This document shows, piece by piece, positions 42,390-54,500 of a stretch of 60,000 nt of DNA (its first letter is position 1; each line of letters opens with the position of its first letter). Origin of the DNA: Membranipora membranacea. Taxonomy: Eukaryota; Bryozoa; Gymnolaemata; Cheilostomatida; Membraniporidae. The DNA lies in contig OU612068.1 in the NCBI GenBank assembly GCA_914767715.1, forward strand, positions 16,060,001 through 16,120,000. Direction: 5' to 3'. The position numbers were made by a program, and so were the translations under genes. The notes beneath the pieces are model-generated. The model ran no database searches. It was given only the letters and a program-made list of their open reading frames with translations, and was not told the DNA's origin.

Positions 42390-44910
42390 ATGTCCTTCGA
42401 CGTGTCTAAACACATCTTTAATTTTTGTGCAGACTCCGATCAAGAGAAGCATTTATTCCGACTACATGGGGTGTTTGGAACTTTGATTATAATGGTTGCA
42501 TTACTAGCCTCCGTGTTTGGAGAGGTATCATGGTGTAAGCTGTCACCTTTAGTGAGAGGACACAGCAGAACTTATATCAAGATACTCTATATTATTGATA
42601 TGTTCTTCGCAGCTGTAGCGTTTGTTCTCTTTGCACTTCCTCATATTGCCGCTGAACGTGAGTAGAGATGATATTTATGGGATTAATAATTTCTTTTGTA
42701 AATGTGTGGAAAGTTAGTTCTTTCAATCATCATCCATAAAGTTAATATTCAACTCTTTTCGTAGTTTGTAGTTCGTGTGTCCGGTTTGCTATAAGTGGCA
42801 TTCCATTACCAACAACTGCCAGTTTGCATGATAGTTGAATGACACCAGTAACAAATCGGACCAAACATTTGATTAATGAGATTAGATCTGTCTCCTACTA
42901 TTATATCTGCAGCTCAACTCTCAGATTATTCAATCAGTGAACTTGGATCATCGCTAATTTGTTATCAATTTAAAAAAATTCTTATGACTTGGTATTTAAA
43001 AAAATAAACTGTAATCATTAGTTTATACTGTAATATCATCTCATGCGGATTTATTTTTTCACAGCGGAGCGGCACACAGGTTTATATTACTATCGTCAGG
43101 TGGCGCTGGGACACATTATTATTCCTCTTAGATTCGCTGAGCAGTTACTGAGAATAGCATATATCTGGATTTTAGTGGCTGTGATCAAGAATGACGACAG
43201 AAAGAAATCGAAGGAAAATAAAGTGAGTGGGGAGTTAATAGCAGAGGGCGTCAGAAGGGGGGGGGGGGGCAAGAGTTTTGAGGTTAAACCTAATACCATA
43301 GCATGATATTAAGTCTATGGCCTAGACAGATTTGATTTCATTGACACAAGGAATTCTGTTATGGGTACGAAACCTTTCAACTGCTTAGTATTGCTGCCAT
43401 TAAAAACTGTGAATCATGGTTTGAACAAATTCATGCTTTCACACTGAAACTAGTCTAAGTGCTCAGTCGGTTCCAATGCGAGTAAGTGGCATTACATTAT
43501 CAACCACTCATCTCTACCATTAAAATGAGCGCTTGCTAATATAATGCCACAAACTACCATTGGAGCCGCCTGTGTACTTAGACTATTTGTGCCTGTGATT
43601 TTCTAGGGCTATTTTATTTGACAATGTCTTTCAATGACACTATGGTCAAATGTCTCATTTTCAGAATGCACGCAAAGGTATTGTGCTTCCGGAGAGCTAC
43701 AAATCTGTCTATTGCAAACACTCAATTAAGATAAAAGAAGTAAGCGAAATAGTTGTCATCGCTCTTCTTGCGTTGAGCTCAAGCATACCGATACTTATGG
43801 CCTGGCAGAGGAAAAGGGCCTGGGAGCCCTGTCACTCAAACGAGCAAATCATCATGCTTGAGCGCACAGCGTATGGAAGATCCAACTTATTTACCTCGGG
43901 TTACAACAAACTATACATAATGTGTGTGAGTTATCTTCTACCGGCTATTATACTGTTTGTATACGGTGTTATGCGCTATCTCGATTCGAAACAAGAGAAA
44001 CAACACAAATTGAATAGCCAAAAAACCACCAGACTGGACGGAAGCATAGCTACTGACCCTCCGGGTACTGATCGTGATGGTAAATATGTGCCTGAATGGC
44101 TTGTGCAGTTAATTTCTGTAAGCTACGTGCCAATAGCTATTTATGCATCACTAGAGCACCTGCAGGTACATGGAGTTAATGTAGGACTGCCATCAGTTGG
44201 TGTCAGCTATATGTTACACCTGTCACTGACCATATTAAAGACAGCTGTCAGCTACAGGTGGAGACAACTACGAGTAACGATTACTGGGATGAGGAGAGAA
44301 AATCAAGTGAGAATTTATCAGTGAGATATATTTTATACACCGTAAGATTTTCTTAGCTCTCTCACTTTTTTAAAACCTCAAAAGAAAGACCAGTAATGGT
44401 TTTTTTTCAAGATTGCCTAAAATCCTTGATCAATAATAAAGCCCGTTTTATATAAGCTGTGATATAATTATGGTGAGTTTGAAAGTGAAAGCAAAGTAAA
44501 AACTGTTGGTCTTATGTAATCAATCAAGGGATGACACGCCTTTGTGATATTCTAGTTATAGCTATCTCATATGATAAGAATATATTTTGCAATTCATACA
44601 CATTAAAGTTTTCATAGAAATTTTTGACTTCAGAATTTATGTTCATATATGGAAAAATAGCCTTTGTCTGGTTATTATATAGGTTCACTCACTGATATTT
44701 CCTGAAGGACAAGAAATGTCAGTCAAGATGACACGTGATCTACGAAAACAGAAATCAAAAGAGGAGAAACTGCAACAACTAAGAGAAATGCTTGGCACTC
44801 AAACCACCTCTGATGGGAAGCCAAACAGACCAGACCCTTTCATGAGTTATCAGCCCTCCTTAGCTACAGTGATACTACAACCAATTATATATGGCACGGG
44901 AGTAAACTAG
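42390..44910 (+). CDS. Seven-transmembrane receptor-like protein, orphan
   Basis: Four exons (42390-42657, 43065-43222, 43665-44306, 44683-44910) join in phase to 431 residues. Seven hydrophobic segments can be placed: HGVFGTLIIMVALLASVF and YIIDMFFAAVAFVLFALPHI in exon 1; a segment around HIIIPLRFAEQLLRIAYIWI in exon 2; then VSEIVVIALLALSSSIPILM, LYIMCVSYLLPAIILFVYGV, VQLISVSYVPIAIYASLEHL and a last one around LPSVGVSYMLHLSLTILKTA in exon 3. Exon 4 is a charged cytoplasmic tail with a coiled-coil-like start (KQKSKEEKLQQLREM). The spacing resembles a G-protein-coupled receptor, but the DRY and NPxxY motifs of rhodopsin-type receptors are not visible and there is no signal peptide. I therefore call it receptor-like only. 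The ATG at 42390 is the first in frame just before the first hydrophobic segment. The gene is convergent with nibrin. Confidence 0.7.
43451..43586. mobile_element. Small foldback (MITE-like) element
   Basis: The two ends form an imperfect inverted repeat of roughly 45 bp. The left end starts TAGTCTAAGTGCTCAGTCGG; the right end reads the same way on the other strand, with TAGTCTAAGTAC and GGCTCCAATGG. It sits in intron 2 of the seven-transmembrane gene. A second stretch at about 42770-42880, in intron 1, has a similar foldback sharing AAGTGGCATT. No coding capacity. Confidence 0.55.
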
Positions 44911-44955
44911 ATTGGGTCGGGTTTATACAGATACTATTTACATGTATTACAATGA

Positions 44956-44961
44956 AATAAA
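44956..44961 (+). promoter_or_regulatory. Poly(A) signal of the seven-transmembrane gene
   Basis: AATAAA lies about 45 bp after the stop codon at 44908-44910, on the same strand and in a normal position for a short 3' UTR. Confidence 0.6.
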
Positions 44962-45029
44962 AATCTGAATGAATAACAAAACTGGAAGAATGCAAAAATT
45001 TAAAGGTACATACATTTGCAAGCTGAACA

Positions 45030-45049
45030 TATATATATATATATATACA
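45030..45049. repeat. TA microsatellite
   Basis: A short run of alternating TA lies between the convergent 3' ends of the seven-transmembrane gene and nibrin. A second such run is at about 45790-45808, inside a nibrin intron. Confidence 0.8.
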
Positions 45050-45510
45050 TTTTTGTATGTACCAATGTTTCACATGCGCAGATAGCGCAAATCATAGAAT
45101 ATTGCCATAGAAAAGGTTCGTGAATATGAATGCCTAAAATTAACAACAATTCATGTGAATAAGAAAAATATTTCCAAGGTCAGTCCCCACTACATACCTA
45201 AATACAGACCACCCATACAGCCAAAATACCTCAGCTCCGGGTCTGGAGCTAAAAGCGACCATACGTCTCCCCAAAGAGAAGTTGTTCACTTGTTAGATGG
45301 CAGCTCCCATTGTCTACAATAAAAATATATATCGAGTATGAGCTTTGGAGTCAAGATTTAATCTAGCTCTAAACAAGTTTAATGTAGGGCAGAGATGCAG
45401 AGGGGATATTATTTCTGTCCACAAAAGTACAGCCTACAGCCTACAGTGTACAGTATACAGTATATCCCAAAGACTTAAAAAAGTAAAAAGCGAATAAACA
45501 AAACTGAAAC

Positions 45511-48500
45511 TTACCCTCCGAATACAGAGCTCTTCATGGTGGTCCTGGCAGGTGCTAGTCTCGAGGTGCTAGCTGTTGGTGTCACACCCCAGTTGACAGC
45601 CTGTACAGGGTCTCTGGCAGGTGGGTCTGGTACTTGTATGAAGTCACCCTGACTAGCTTGAGAACAGAGAGCGTCTATCAGATCACTTCCTCCTATTATT
45701 GTTGGCAGTCTAGTCGCATCCATTTTACCACACTACAACAACAGACGAATAGACACTGATTATGAGCACATTTAGCATTAAATTCCATTTATATATATAT
45801 ATATATATCTTTGAGTTGGATATGTTTTTGTGATGAAAGTTATAAGGTAATTTTCTGCCGTAAATTTCTGCTGTTATTCGATAACTCAAAAGTTAAATTA
45901 GGGTTTCTTACAACGTCTCTCCTCAAGGTGATTTTGATGGTAATTTCTATGGAGTATTCTGAGTGAGGAACTTGTGGCTGAAAATGGGACCTACCTTTTT
46001 AAATCGTTTGAAGTTAGGCACCCATTTACCGTTCCACAAAGCCATACCCTCTCTCTCCTCTAGGGCACCCGTCTGTTGTTGCCTGCGTGGTCTATTATTA
46101 CATATCAGCGAAGCATAATCTACCTGCATGTGATCCCAGCTGTCGCCGATCTCCTTCTGTCGTTCATCTGTTACATCCTACATAAAATAATTCAATAACA
46201 TTAAACATTTATTCTCAATCTCAGAGTTACAAATATTAGAATCACTAATAAAAACATCTACAATGTTGAAGGATTTGGATTCTTAGCTGGTAAAAGAAAG
46301 TTGTCATGATGTATATTATATAGCAAAACAAGATGCATATACCTAGTATATATACCTTGTGGCATATATCTAGTAAGCATATACTTTTGTAACACAGCAG
46401 GCAGAAGGTGGTCTTAGTGTTGCTACTAGGAGGGTCATCATAACAGTTGCCACAACTGCTGGTGCCACAGCAGCAGCTACAACTTCAGGTGTTCTTGCTA
46501 CCACCCTGGGCCATGTTAAAACTGACCGTTCTTCTCCGAGAGTGCGACGGTCACTTGAGACATATGGAAGTAGGGCGGATGGTGTCTTGAATAAGGTTAC
46601 CCAGTCATTACCTGGTGGTTTAGACAGGATTCGTCACAGGCTGCTTGATGGTGTTAAGAAGTTTTGGCAATACCCTGCTAGGTTTCTCAGAGATAGTGCT
46701 GTTAAGATGTTTTTAGCATATGTTAAGGGTGAGATAGATACAGATGGCCTCCCAGCTAAGTTTTTATCATGGGTTAAGTATTGGATGCAGCACAAGGACA
46801 TCAACCCTATTATTGCTGTCCAAATCAAGGATGCTGTGACCAAAGCACATAACACTAACCCAGTTCTCCATGGATTTATGTTGCTTCTTGGTAACCTTCT
46901 CAAGAAGTGGCTAGAACCTAAGCCAACTGGTATGGACTATATTTGGTACAGCCTTCCTGAGAATGTGCATAACCTGTATGATATTGCATCTGGTGTGATA
47001 ACCTTGGATGGTACCTTTACCTCTACCACTGACCCACTTGTTAGGAGGCTTGCCTTTGCTGTATATCTGCTCACCAAGATAGCACCAAGAATGCGAGAGG
47101 CAATAGCACAAAATGCTGGTGTGTTACTGTCTCCTAACTTTTATGAGCGAATGAGTGGAATGGTGCCAGGTGGGCTCAGAATGCTTGTGTCTGATCTTAG
47201 TGGGAAAATACATGAGATGAGCACTGGGTGGTTTGAAAATGGGGTATATATTGGGAGCAAGGGCCTAAACATGTCTAAGAATATTGATGTAAGACATGCT
47301 GCCCAGCAAATGTATAACATACTGCAAAGGACACAGGCCAAATCACTACCATTTAAGATTCTTAAGGCACTACAAGAGCTGTAAAATGCCCATATAAACC
47401 CATTGCACTCAGCTTTGGGTGGTGTGAATCCACTGTTACCAGACCTAGAACATGCTGATCTCCCTTCTGTTGCTGAGCCTACTGAAAGCATGAAGAAGGT
47501 TAGAAAGTCTCGGTCTGTAAGGTTTAACCCTATGTCTGATGAGACATTTATTCACCATTACACACCTAGGCGTGTTGCTAAACCACTTTCCAGGATTAAG
47601 GTAACTACAGCTGAACCACAGGAGCAGGCTGAGTCTGTGGCAGCTCAGACAGAACCAGTGTTGCCACCAGTTAGCCCTCAACTGGAATATGCCCAGGAAC
47701 AACAGGAGTCACGTACTGTATGGTCACAGATCTCACAGGTATTTAAATATTGGTGGAATGCTGATGATGCCATGGAAACTGATGACACTGTCGAAGGCAG
47801 GACAACCCTAATTCGCAGAGTGTAAATCTCACATATATTTATATTTACAGTAGACACCACCCCTGTTAACCAATGTCTGCAAAAAGAAATGGCTCAAAGG
47901 CTAAGACTGCAGGCACAAAAAAAGCCAGTCAAGAAACGCCCTACCAGCAGACTACAACAGTGCGCAAGAGAACTACCGAGGTTTTCACTGTACAGTCCAA
48001 AAAGCTGAGCTATGGACCACCTAGCAGGTTATGTGCTGATCTAGACCAGACAGATGGTGACAGTACTGCAACCAACTGGACTGATTATAATGTAATCAAA
48101 CCTACAGGGGTCACTGGCAAAGAGGATATCTTAGTCCAGACCACCGGTGAGGCTGCTAAAAAGGGTCATGACCTGCAATATTTTGCTGGTGGTGGTAAGC
48201 TTGAACTGAGAATTAAGGTGGCAGATGTTAGCAATCACCCATATTTCATACCCTATCAAGAAACTGCTAAAGATCTGACCACCTATAATATCAAACAGTT
48301 CAGCACCCTTTTGCCTGCCACAGGAGACCTGAGATATGTGGTCATCAATGAGACAGATCCTGTCTCTGGCAAAAAGTATCCTGCCATGCATGCCATCAAG
48401 ACCTCATGGGCTGTGGAGTCTATTGATGTCAAAGACAGCAATTGGGAGTATCTCAATGGGTGGCAAAGACATGATAACTGTACTGATGGCATATTGTGGA

Positions 48501-51500
48501 AAGCCCCTGAACACCAGTTTTATATGTGTGTGTATGGTGCTGGTGCACCTACATATAAAAAGGTCATAAATGAATCACCCATCACTGGTGACACAAACTG
48601 GCCTGATGATGGTACTATTCCTGGGTGGAATACTGGTTCATCAGGTGCACCTGATGATGAAGAAGGTGCTAAGAACCGTAATTGGATTGCAACTAGACCT
48701 GACATGGATTTGATAAAAGACCCCCGTACCAACATGGATGCCATATATCATGGCTATCATGTTCAAAATGGTGCCCCACCCACCCACAAATATCACTTTG
48801 TACCTACCAGAGATGGTTCAAACCCAATCACCTGTGATGGTGATATTTTGGCCATTGACTATGTTGATATCCGTACACTGAAGTCTGAAGATGGTAATAC
48901 CAGATTTCAATATAACCCTGCCAATGAGTTTACTGTCAAGCTGGTCATGGTTGCCCAAGACTGGACTGAAAAGATTAAAGCTCATGATGCAGGTGATGTT
49001 GTTGCTGATGTAACCCCCAAAATTTGGATACCTAAGGCTGACACAGCTGCCATTAAAATGGAGGTAAACAAAATAGCTGTGACAGCAAGTGAACCTATGA
49101 TAGGGGGGCTAAAGTCAACCACTGCTGGTCCCAGCTGGAGGTCTGCACTTGCAACACAAGCTATTTCATCTGTCCAGCCACAATTTGGTCCTGATTTCAA
49201 AACTAAAGGTCATGTATTCACTATGTCATGGAAGGCTGCTAAAGATGATGAACTAGAGAAGCTTGACGAAGTAGATGCCCCTAGGTTAAGTCAAAAATGT
49301 CCTATTGAAGAGACTGAAACTGTAAAAGAAACCCTCCCTCCACTTTCTACCATAGGTGTTGGTACACAAGCAAGAGTGCATGAAGTAACACAGTCTTCAC
49401 ACAATGACTATGATGATGGTAGTTTTTGGACCTCTATTCAAAGGCAGTTTCAAAACCTCCATGACCGCACAATAAATCTGACCAGAGGCCTTCGTCCTCA
49501 AAAGGTGCAAATTATGGCTATGCAAAACAAAATACCCCACTATGCCCATGAGAACTTTCATTGTCCTAGCAAAATCCCCCATCTGCCATGAATGTGCCAA
49601 TCATTGATGTATTTATAACCACTTCCTCATATTTCTGAGTGGACTTTTACTATGGAATGTTTTACTATGGAATGTTTTACTATGATATCTTTATTTGTAT
49701 ATAATATATAATAAAAACTTCACACAATACAATCACACCATTTCTAGACATTTGTAAAATATCAAATAAAGCTTATAAATTGTGATAGACAAGCATGATG
49801 TGCATATAAATGGATATAATAAAATCTGTACATATATAGACTTCAGGTGACACAAAACAAATAATACATATATAGGTTAAATTATCTAGATCAAGAGGGT
49901 GTAGGTTAGGTTATCTAAATCAAAAGGGTGTCACTAACAAGGCAATCATCTGCCTGTGAAACATCAGATGCTGTTTGGATTTCATGCATGCTTATAAAGA
50001 AACGTTCAGCTGCCCCTACCATTTTTGCCATACCAGCCACAGTGTGATATTTACAAAGGGTGGTGAAGGTCTTATGAAGAGAAACTTGGATAGGATAGGC
50101 CATGGAAAGAAGTCGGACATAGGTGCTGTCCATGTTAGGGAGTGCAATCTGCATGAGGTTTGTCTTGACAGAGAAAGGGTTTGTAAAGTGCACCTCTTGC
50201 ACTCTTGTCTGAACATTTCTGGTGTGATCAGAAGCCCTATAGTTACTTGTAGCCATGATAGGAGGAATACGCATAGTTATAGGGTCTTTGTTTTTGGCCT
50301 CAATGGAACATTGGTTACCATCCATCTCAGATCTGTACCTCTCATCAACAATCCTCCATTGCTCAGGTGTTATATCATCCATAAACAATATCCGTGGGAC
50401 ATCACAAATCTCTCTAGCCAAAGATGCAAAAGCAAACCTCATATCATTAGACAAGGTGACACTGTCAACCTTCCCTAATGAGGCAGCAGATATCTGTGCA
50501 ACAGTAGACTTGAAGCATCTTGCCTCACCCCACAAACAAATAGAAGAGCGCCTGAATGTGGTGTTCACAGCAACATCCTTAAAGATGTCATGGTAATGTA
50601 TGAATGCATCAACACAATGTGGGAGTGAGGCCTTGCTCTCTGGAAACAGAGAAACAAATAGCAGAAACATGGCAACAGCCTCAGCAGCAGAACCAAACAC
50701 AAGCTTGAATATGTAGTAGGCATGGTGCCTGGCAAGGTTGAGATCCACCTTGTGCCTATACATAGCAGGTGAACAGTCTGTGCATAACAGATACTCCAAA
50801 TACTCAAGCCTTGACATGATGAGACCATTAAAGGTGTCCCTTGACTCATGGATATCAGCGAGCAAAGGTGATGTATACATAGGGTCATCATATATGTAAC
50901 CATCTGCAGGATATATGGCTGGGTCTGGCAAACCATAGAGTATAAAGACACCAGTACCCTTGGCAGTATCCTTGTCACAGGCATTAAGATAAACCTGATA
51001 TTGGTCAACAGTATCAACAGAAACAGTATCATATGTGGCCTGGAGAACAGTGTGTGTCAACTGTTCAACAGAGTGTGTGCCAAGATATGAAATATAACCA
51101 GGGGTACCAGAGAAGTATCCTAGCCTTTGAAAGCCTTTAGCATTGTTACAGGGCCGCATCTTATTCCAATCCCAATATTCTCTGTTAGATGGCCTGGTGG
51201 TCTCAGCCTGTTGTACCATACTTGCATATGTTTTGGCTGTTTTGATAAGATGGGTCTTTGTGCTCTTAAGAGATATGGCATACATACTCTGTTGATACCT
51301 ATTGTGAAACAGGTTTTTCTGGTCCAAAGAAAGATCTGAGAAAGCCAAGACAGGGTCTATGAATGTATGGTATTGGGCTATGAGGGTGGTAAGAGACATA
51401 GTGCATGTAGTACATGATTGCCCCTGGCAGGTCTTGGTGAGATGTCTGACCAATGCACAAATCTTGTTGTCCTCAAGAGGGAGAAATACATTGTGCTTGA

Positions 51501-54500
51501 TGAGGTTAGTGATGAGGTGTTCAAGGACAACAAACTCATTGTTGCTGTCCTGATCCTCATAAACAGATGCCATGGTGAGGATGGGAAGCATACTGGCATG
51601 GACAACATGAGCATCAGAATAAACAGGGATATTCAGTGTCTCCTCAATCTGAGCCGCAATGGCAGCAATAGCCTCCCTATATAGCTTGATTCTCTGTGGC
51701 TTATCTAGGTGTATAACTATGGTGACACCTCTATAATCAGGGGTACATACAAGTGGAAACACATCAAAATGTTTTGGTGTGCCAGATGCAGAAGGCTGTG
51801 TGTTGATGGCGCCAACCCTTAGATGTTTCATGGTAGCAGAAAAGGCAAGTGCTGGTGGTGGTGCCTGCTGTCCATTTTCTACAGATTTAGAGAGGTTTGC
51901 TATGACAGACATGGGATCTGTAAGTCCCCCTGTGGCTTTAGCAGTTGCAACATCAGACTGTGTGAGTGATGCCAAAACAGATTTCAGGTTGTGTGAGATG
52001 AGGTGTTTTTCTCTAAATACATGGGCAGGTGACAGGGATCTGATGGTAAGGGCAGCTTGCCATAACAAAACAGAAAGGTTTGTAACAGCAACAGAATTAT
52101 ATGAACAGTGTCTATCATATGAAAACAGGTTAAGCATCAGATATCTACCCTGAACTGATTTTTGTGACAGCTTGCTGTATATGGTGGGCTGATATTTTTC
52201 ATGTATGTTAGAGATCCACTCAGTAAAGGGAGACAGGTGGTCTCCAAGAAGGTTTTTAGTTTCATCAGGAATGTCAGGTGGTATATACATGGTGACTCCT
52301 CTGTAGATAGGGATATTGGCATCATAGTCCATATCTTTCATGTTGCCCCTGCCACAGGTATCAGTGGCACCTTTGCTTGTAACCTCTATGGCTGAAAATG
52401 AGACAGGCTGGGTGAGAAGCTGGCTATCTATTAGTGGGTCATCAGCTGTCTTTAGAGTCTAAAAAAATTAAATTAAAATATATAACACCTAAAAATGTTA
52501 TTTAATAAATTATATAACAATTAATCAGGTTATCAATAATAATCACCTTTGGGCTCCTGTCATTGTCCTCATCATCATCAGGTGTCATTCCTCTCTTGGT
52601 ACCATCTATTGAGTCACGGTCAGATCCGGGACTCCCACTTGAGTCTGAGTTGATTACTTCCTCAACATCTCTGAGCATCAGCTGTAATTAATAACAAAGC
52701 TTAGTCATCATTTCCCTAAAACTAAGGAAAATCCACAACATTTTGGAAAAACCATAGATTACATTCCCACCTGTTGATGTAGTCGTGCATGTGAAAATTC
52801 CTCTTCTATCTCATCATCATCTAGGAAGTCAGCATCCTCCTGTGTAGGCTGGTCATCTACATTTTCCTCTTCAGATTCCGATGAATGCTCAGCTTCATTA
52901 TCCCACCGAAAAACCGAAGGTTTGGAGGTGGTATTAAGGTAATGCCCATGAAGCAACTCTCATAGGGGACTTCTGAAAACTTATGTGGCAGCTGAGCCCT
53001 ATTTTTGCACACAATAAACACCTACAGTTTTGCCCATCCACCTTCAATTATTGTCAACTTAACTAGATTCATACCTGATCTTCTCTTTGGGAGCAATATG
53101 AAAACCAGCAGTTGATGCTATGACATAGAAAACTTGCAACAGCCAGCACAGGTTTTTGGCTTTTTCTAGCCATTTTTATTCAATCCAATAGACATAGTTT
53201 GTCTATGTGCAATCCTCAATCACTCCTCAGAGCAACTTAATAAAGCCTAAGTGCCTGGGCAATATGTGTAAAATTATCTGCTTTAATAGAAATTTCAATG
53301 GTTAAAATTTGCTCAAATATATATTTCTATGGTTCAAAGGCTAATATCTAATAGAGGCAGTCATACCTGAGCAAATCATTTTAGCCTGAGTGCCTGGGCA
53401 AAAATCTGGCTCAATAGAAATAGCAATGATTCAATTCTGCTTTATAGAAATTTCTATGGTTCCGAAGCTAATCACTATAAATGGCACAAAACAATTATAC
53501 TACAGCCAATAGGCCACTTGCAAATTCTTAGTTGCTTGAACTTTGCACTTTTGAGCCAAGAACTGTTAAATTTCAAATTTTTGGGCAATTTGTGGTCAAC
53601 CAGTAAACAGTCAACAAGCCAGGCAGGAAATTTCAGGGATCCTCTCTACTTTCAAGTAATTATTTAACTCTATTCTCTCATTAGAAACTTCATTCTTTTG
53701 GTATTATATAGATTAGATTATTTTGTTTTTTCTTATTACAATATCATCGTCATGTAATCTGCGTTAATTACGCCGCTCCCATGTGAGTTTCGATAACTTC
53801 TCACAGATTATACTATCATTCACTTCTCCTGGTAGCTGCCGCCTATGTGCCTACCATTATCATTTGTCATTTATTTTACCTCTTCAATTTACCACGAGCA
53901 ATTTACAACCTCATTATTACGTCTTGATCCGGTGCATGTCTTTACGTCATAATTCGGTTTACAAACAAATCAGTGAACCCCTAGTTTGCAAACTATTTGT
54001 TGCGTCGCTGTGTCGCTGCGTCACTATTCGCTGTGGCTACCTATGTAGTCTCAATCGCAATTACCTAATGAGCTGGTCAGTATAGTACACTGTGGGTTCG
54101 TTTCTCAGCATGTTTGCTGCTCTATTTTTTGGAAAGCAGCAGTGGACATTACTTGTTATCTCAGATCTCATCGTTAGAAGCTTGCCACAATATTTTGTAT
54201 TTATTTACCAGGCAGCGCTTTGTCTCAGTACTATAAACATTGTTGTATCAGATCTCTAAGCTAGAAGCTTGCCGCAAACCTTTTTTTTTATTTATCAGGC
54301 AGCACTTATCATGACAGACTTTTAGCTCTGTTATCATGTCTCAGTAAGCGTGAGCTATTAAGCTGCATAGTAAGCTGTGGGTTTGAATCTCTCAGGTTTG
54401 CTGCACTTTTTTTTTGGAAAGCAGCTATCAACATTTTAATTTTCAGATCTCATAGGGTTTGAAACTCAGTTATAAGTGGCGTTTGTCACATTGAAACTGT

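Larger units (their letters stand above)
46377..53500. mobile_element. Endogenous small DNA virus, polyoma/papilloma-like layout
   Basis: About 7.1 kb inside a nibrin intron. Late-type ORFs lie on the plus strand (46377-49591) and a spliced replication protein on the minus strand (53173-49915). They meet tail to tail at 49592-49914, where poly(A) signals occur on both strands. The replication protein carries a superfamily 3 helicase whose residues around and after Walker B resemble papillomavirus E1 and polyomavirus large T. No protease, polymerase, integrase or HUH nuclease is visible. The size and plan equal a circular papova-type genome linearised near its control region. Long ORFs with a single stop defect suggest a recent insertion, or a free viral genome mis-joined in assembly. 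An ambisense parvovirus is the main alternative. Both outer borders are estimates; no terminal or target repeats were found. Confidence 0.8.

Noticed and set aside
49975-52395. Several plus-strand and alternate-frame open frames of 60-167 codons
   Set aside because: All are shadows of the viral replication protein, whose own frame is open across the region and carries helicase motifs.
46377-53500. Ambisense parvovirus (densovirus) as the element's identity
   Set aside because: Convergent genes and an SF3 helicase would fit, but I see no HUH nuclease, no phospholipase A2 motif and no terminal hairpins, and the helicase resembles E1/large T more. Kept as the main alternative.
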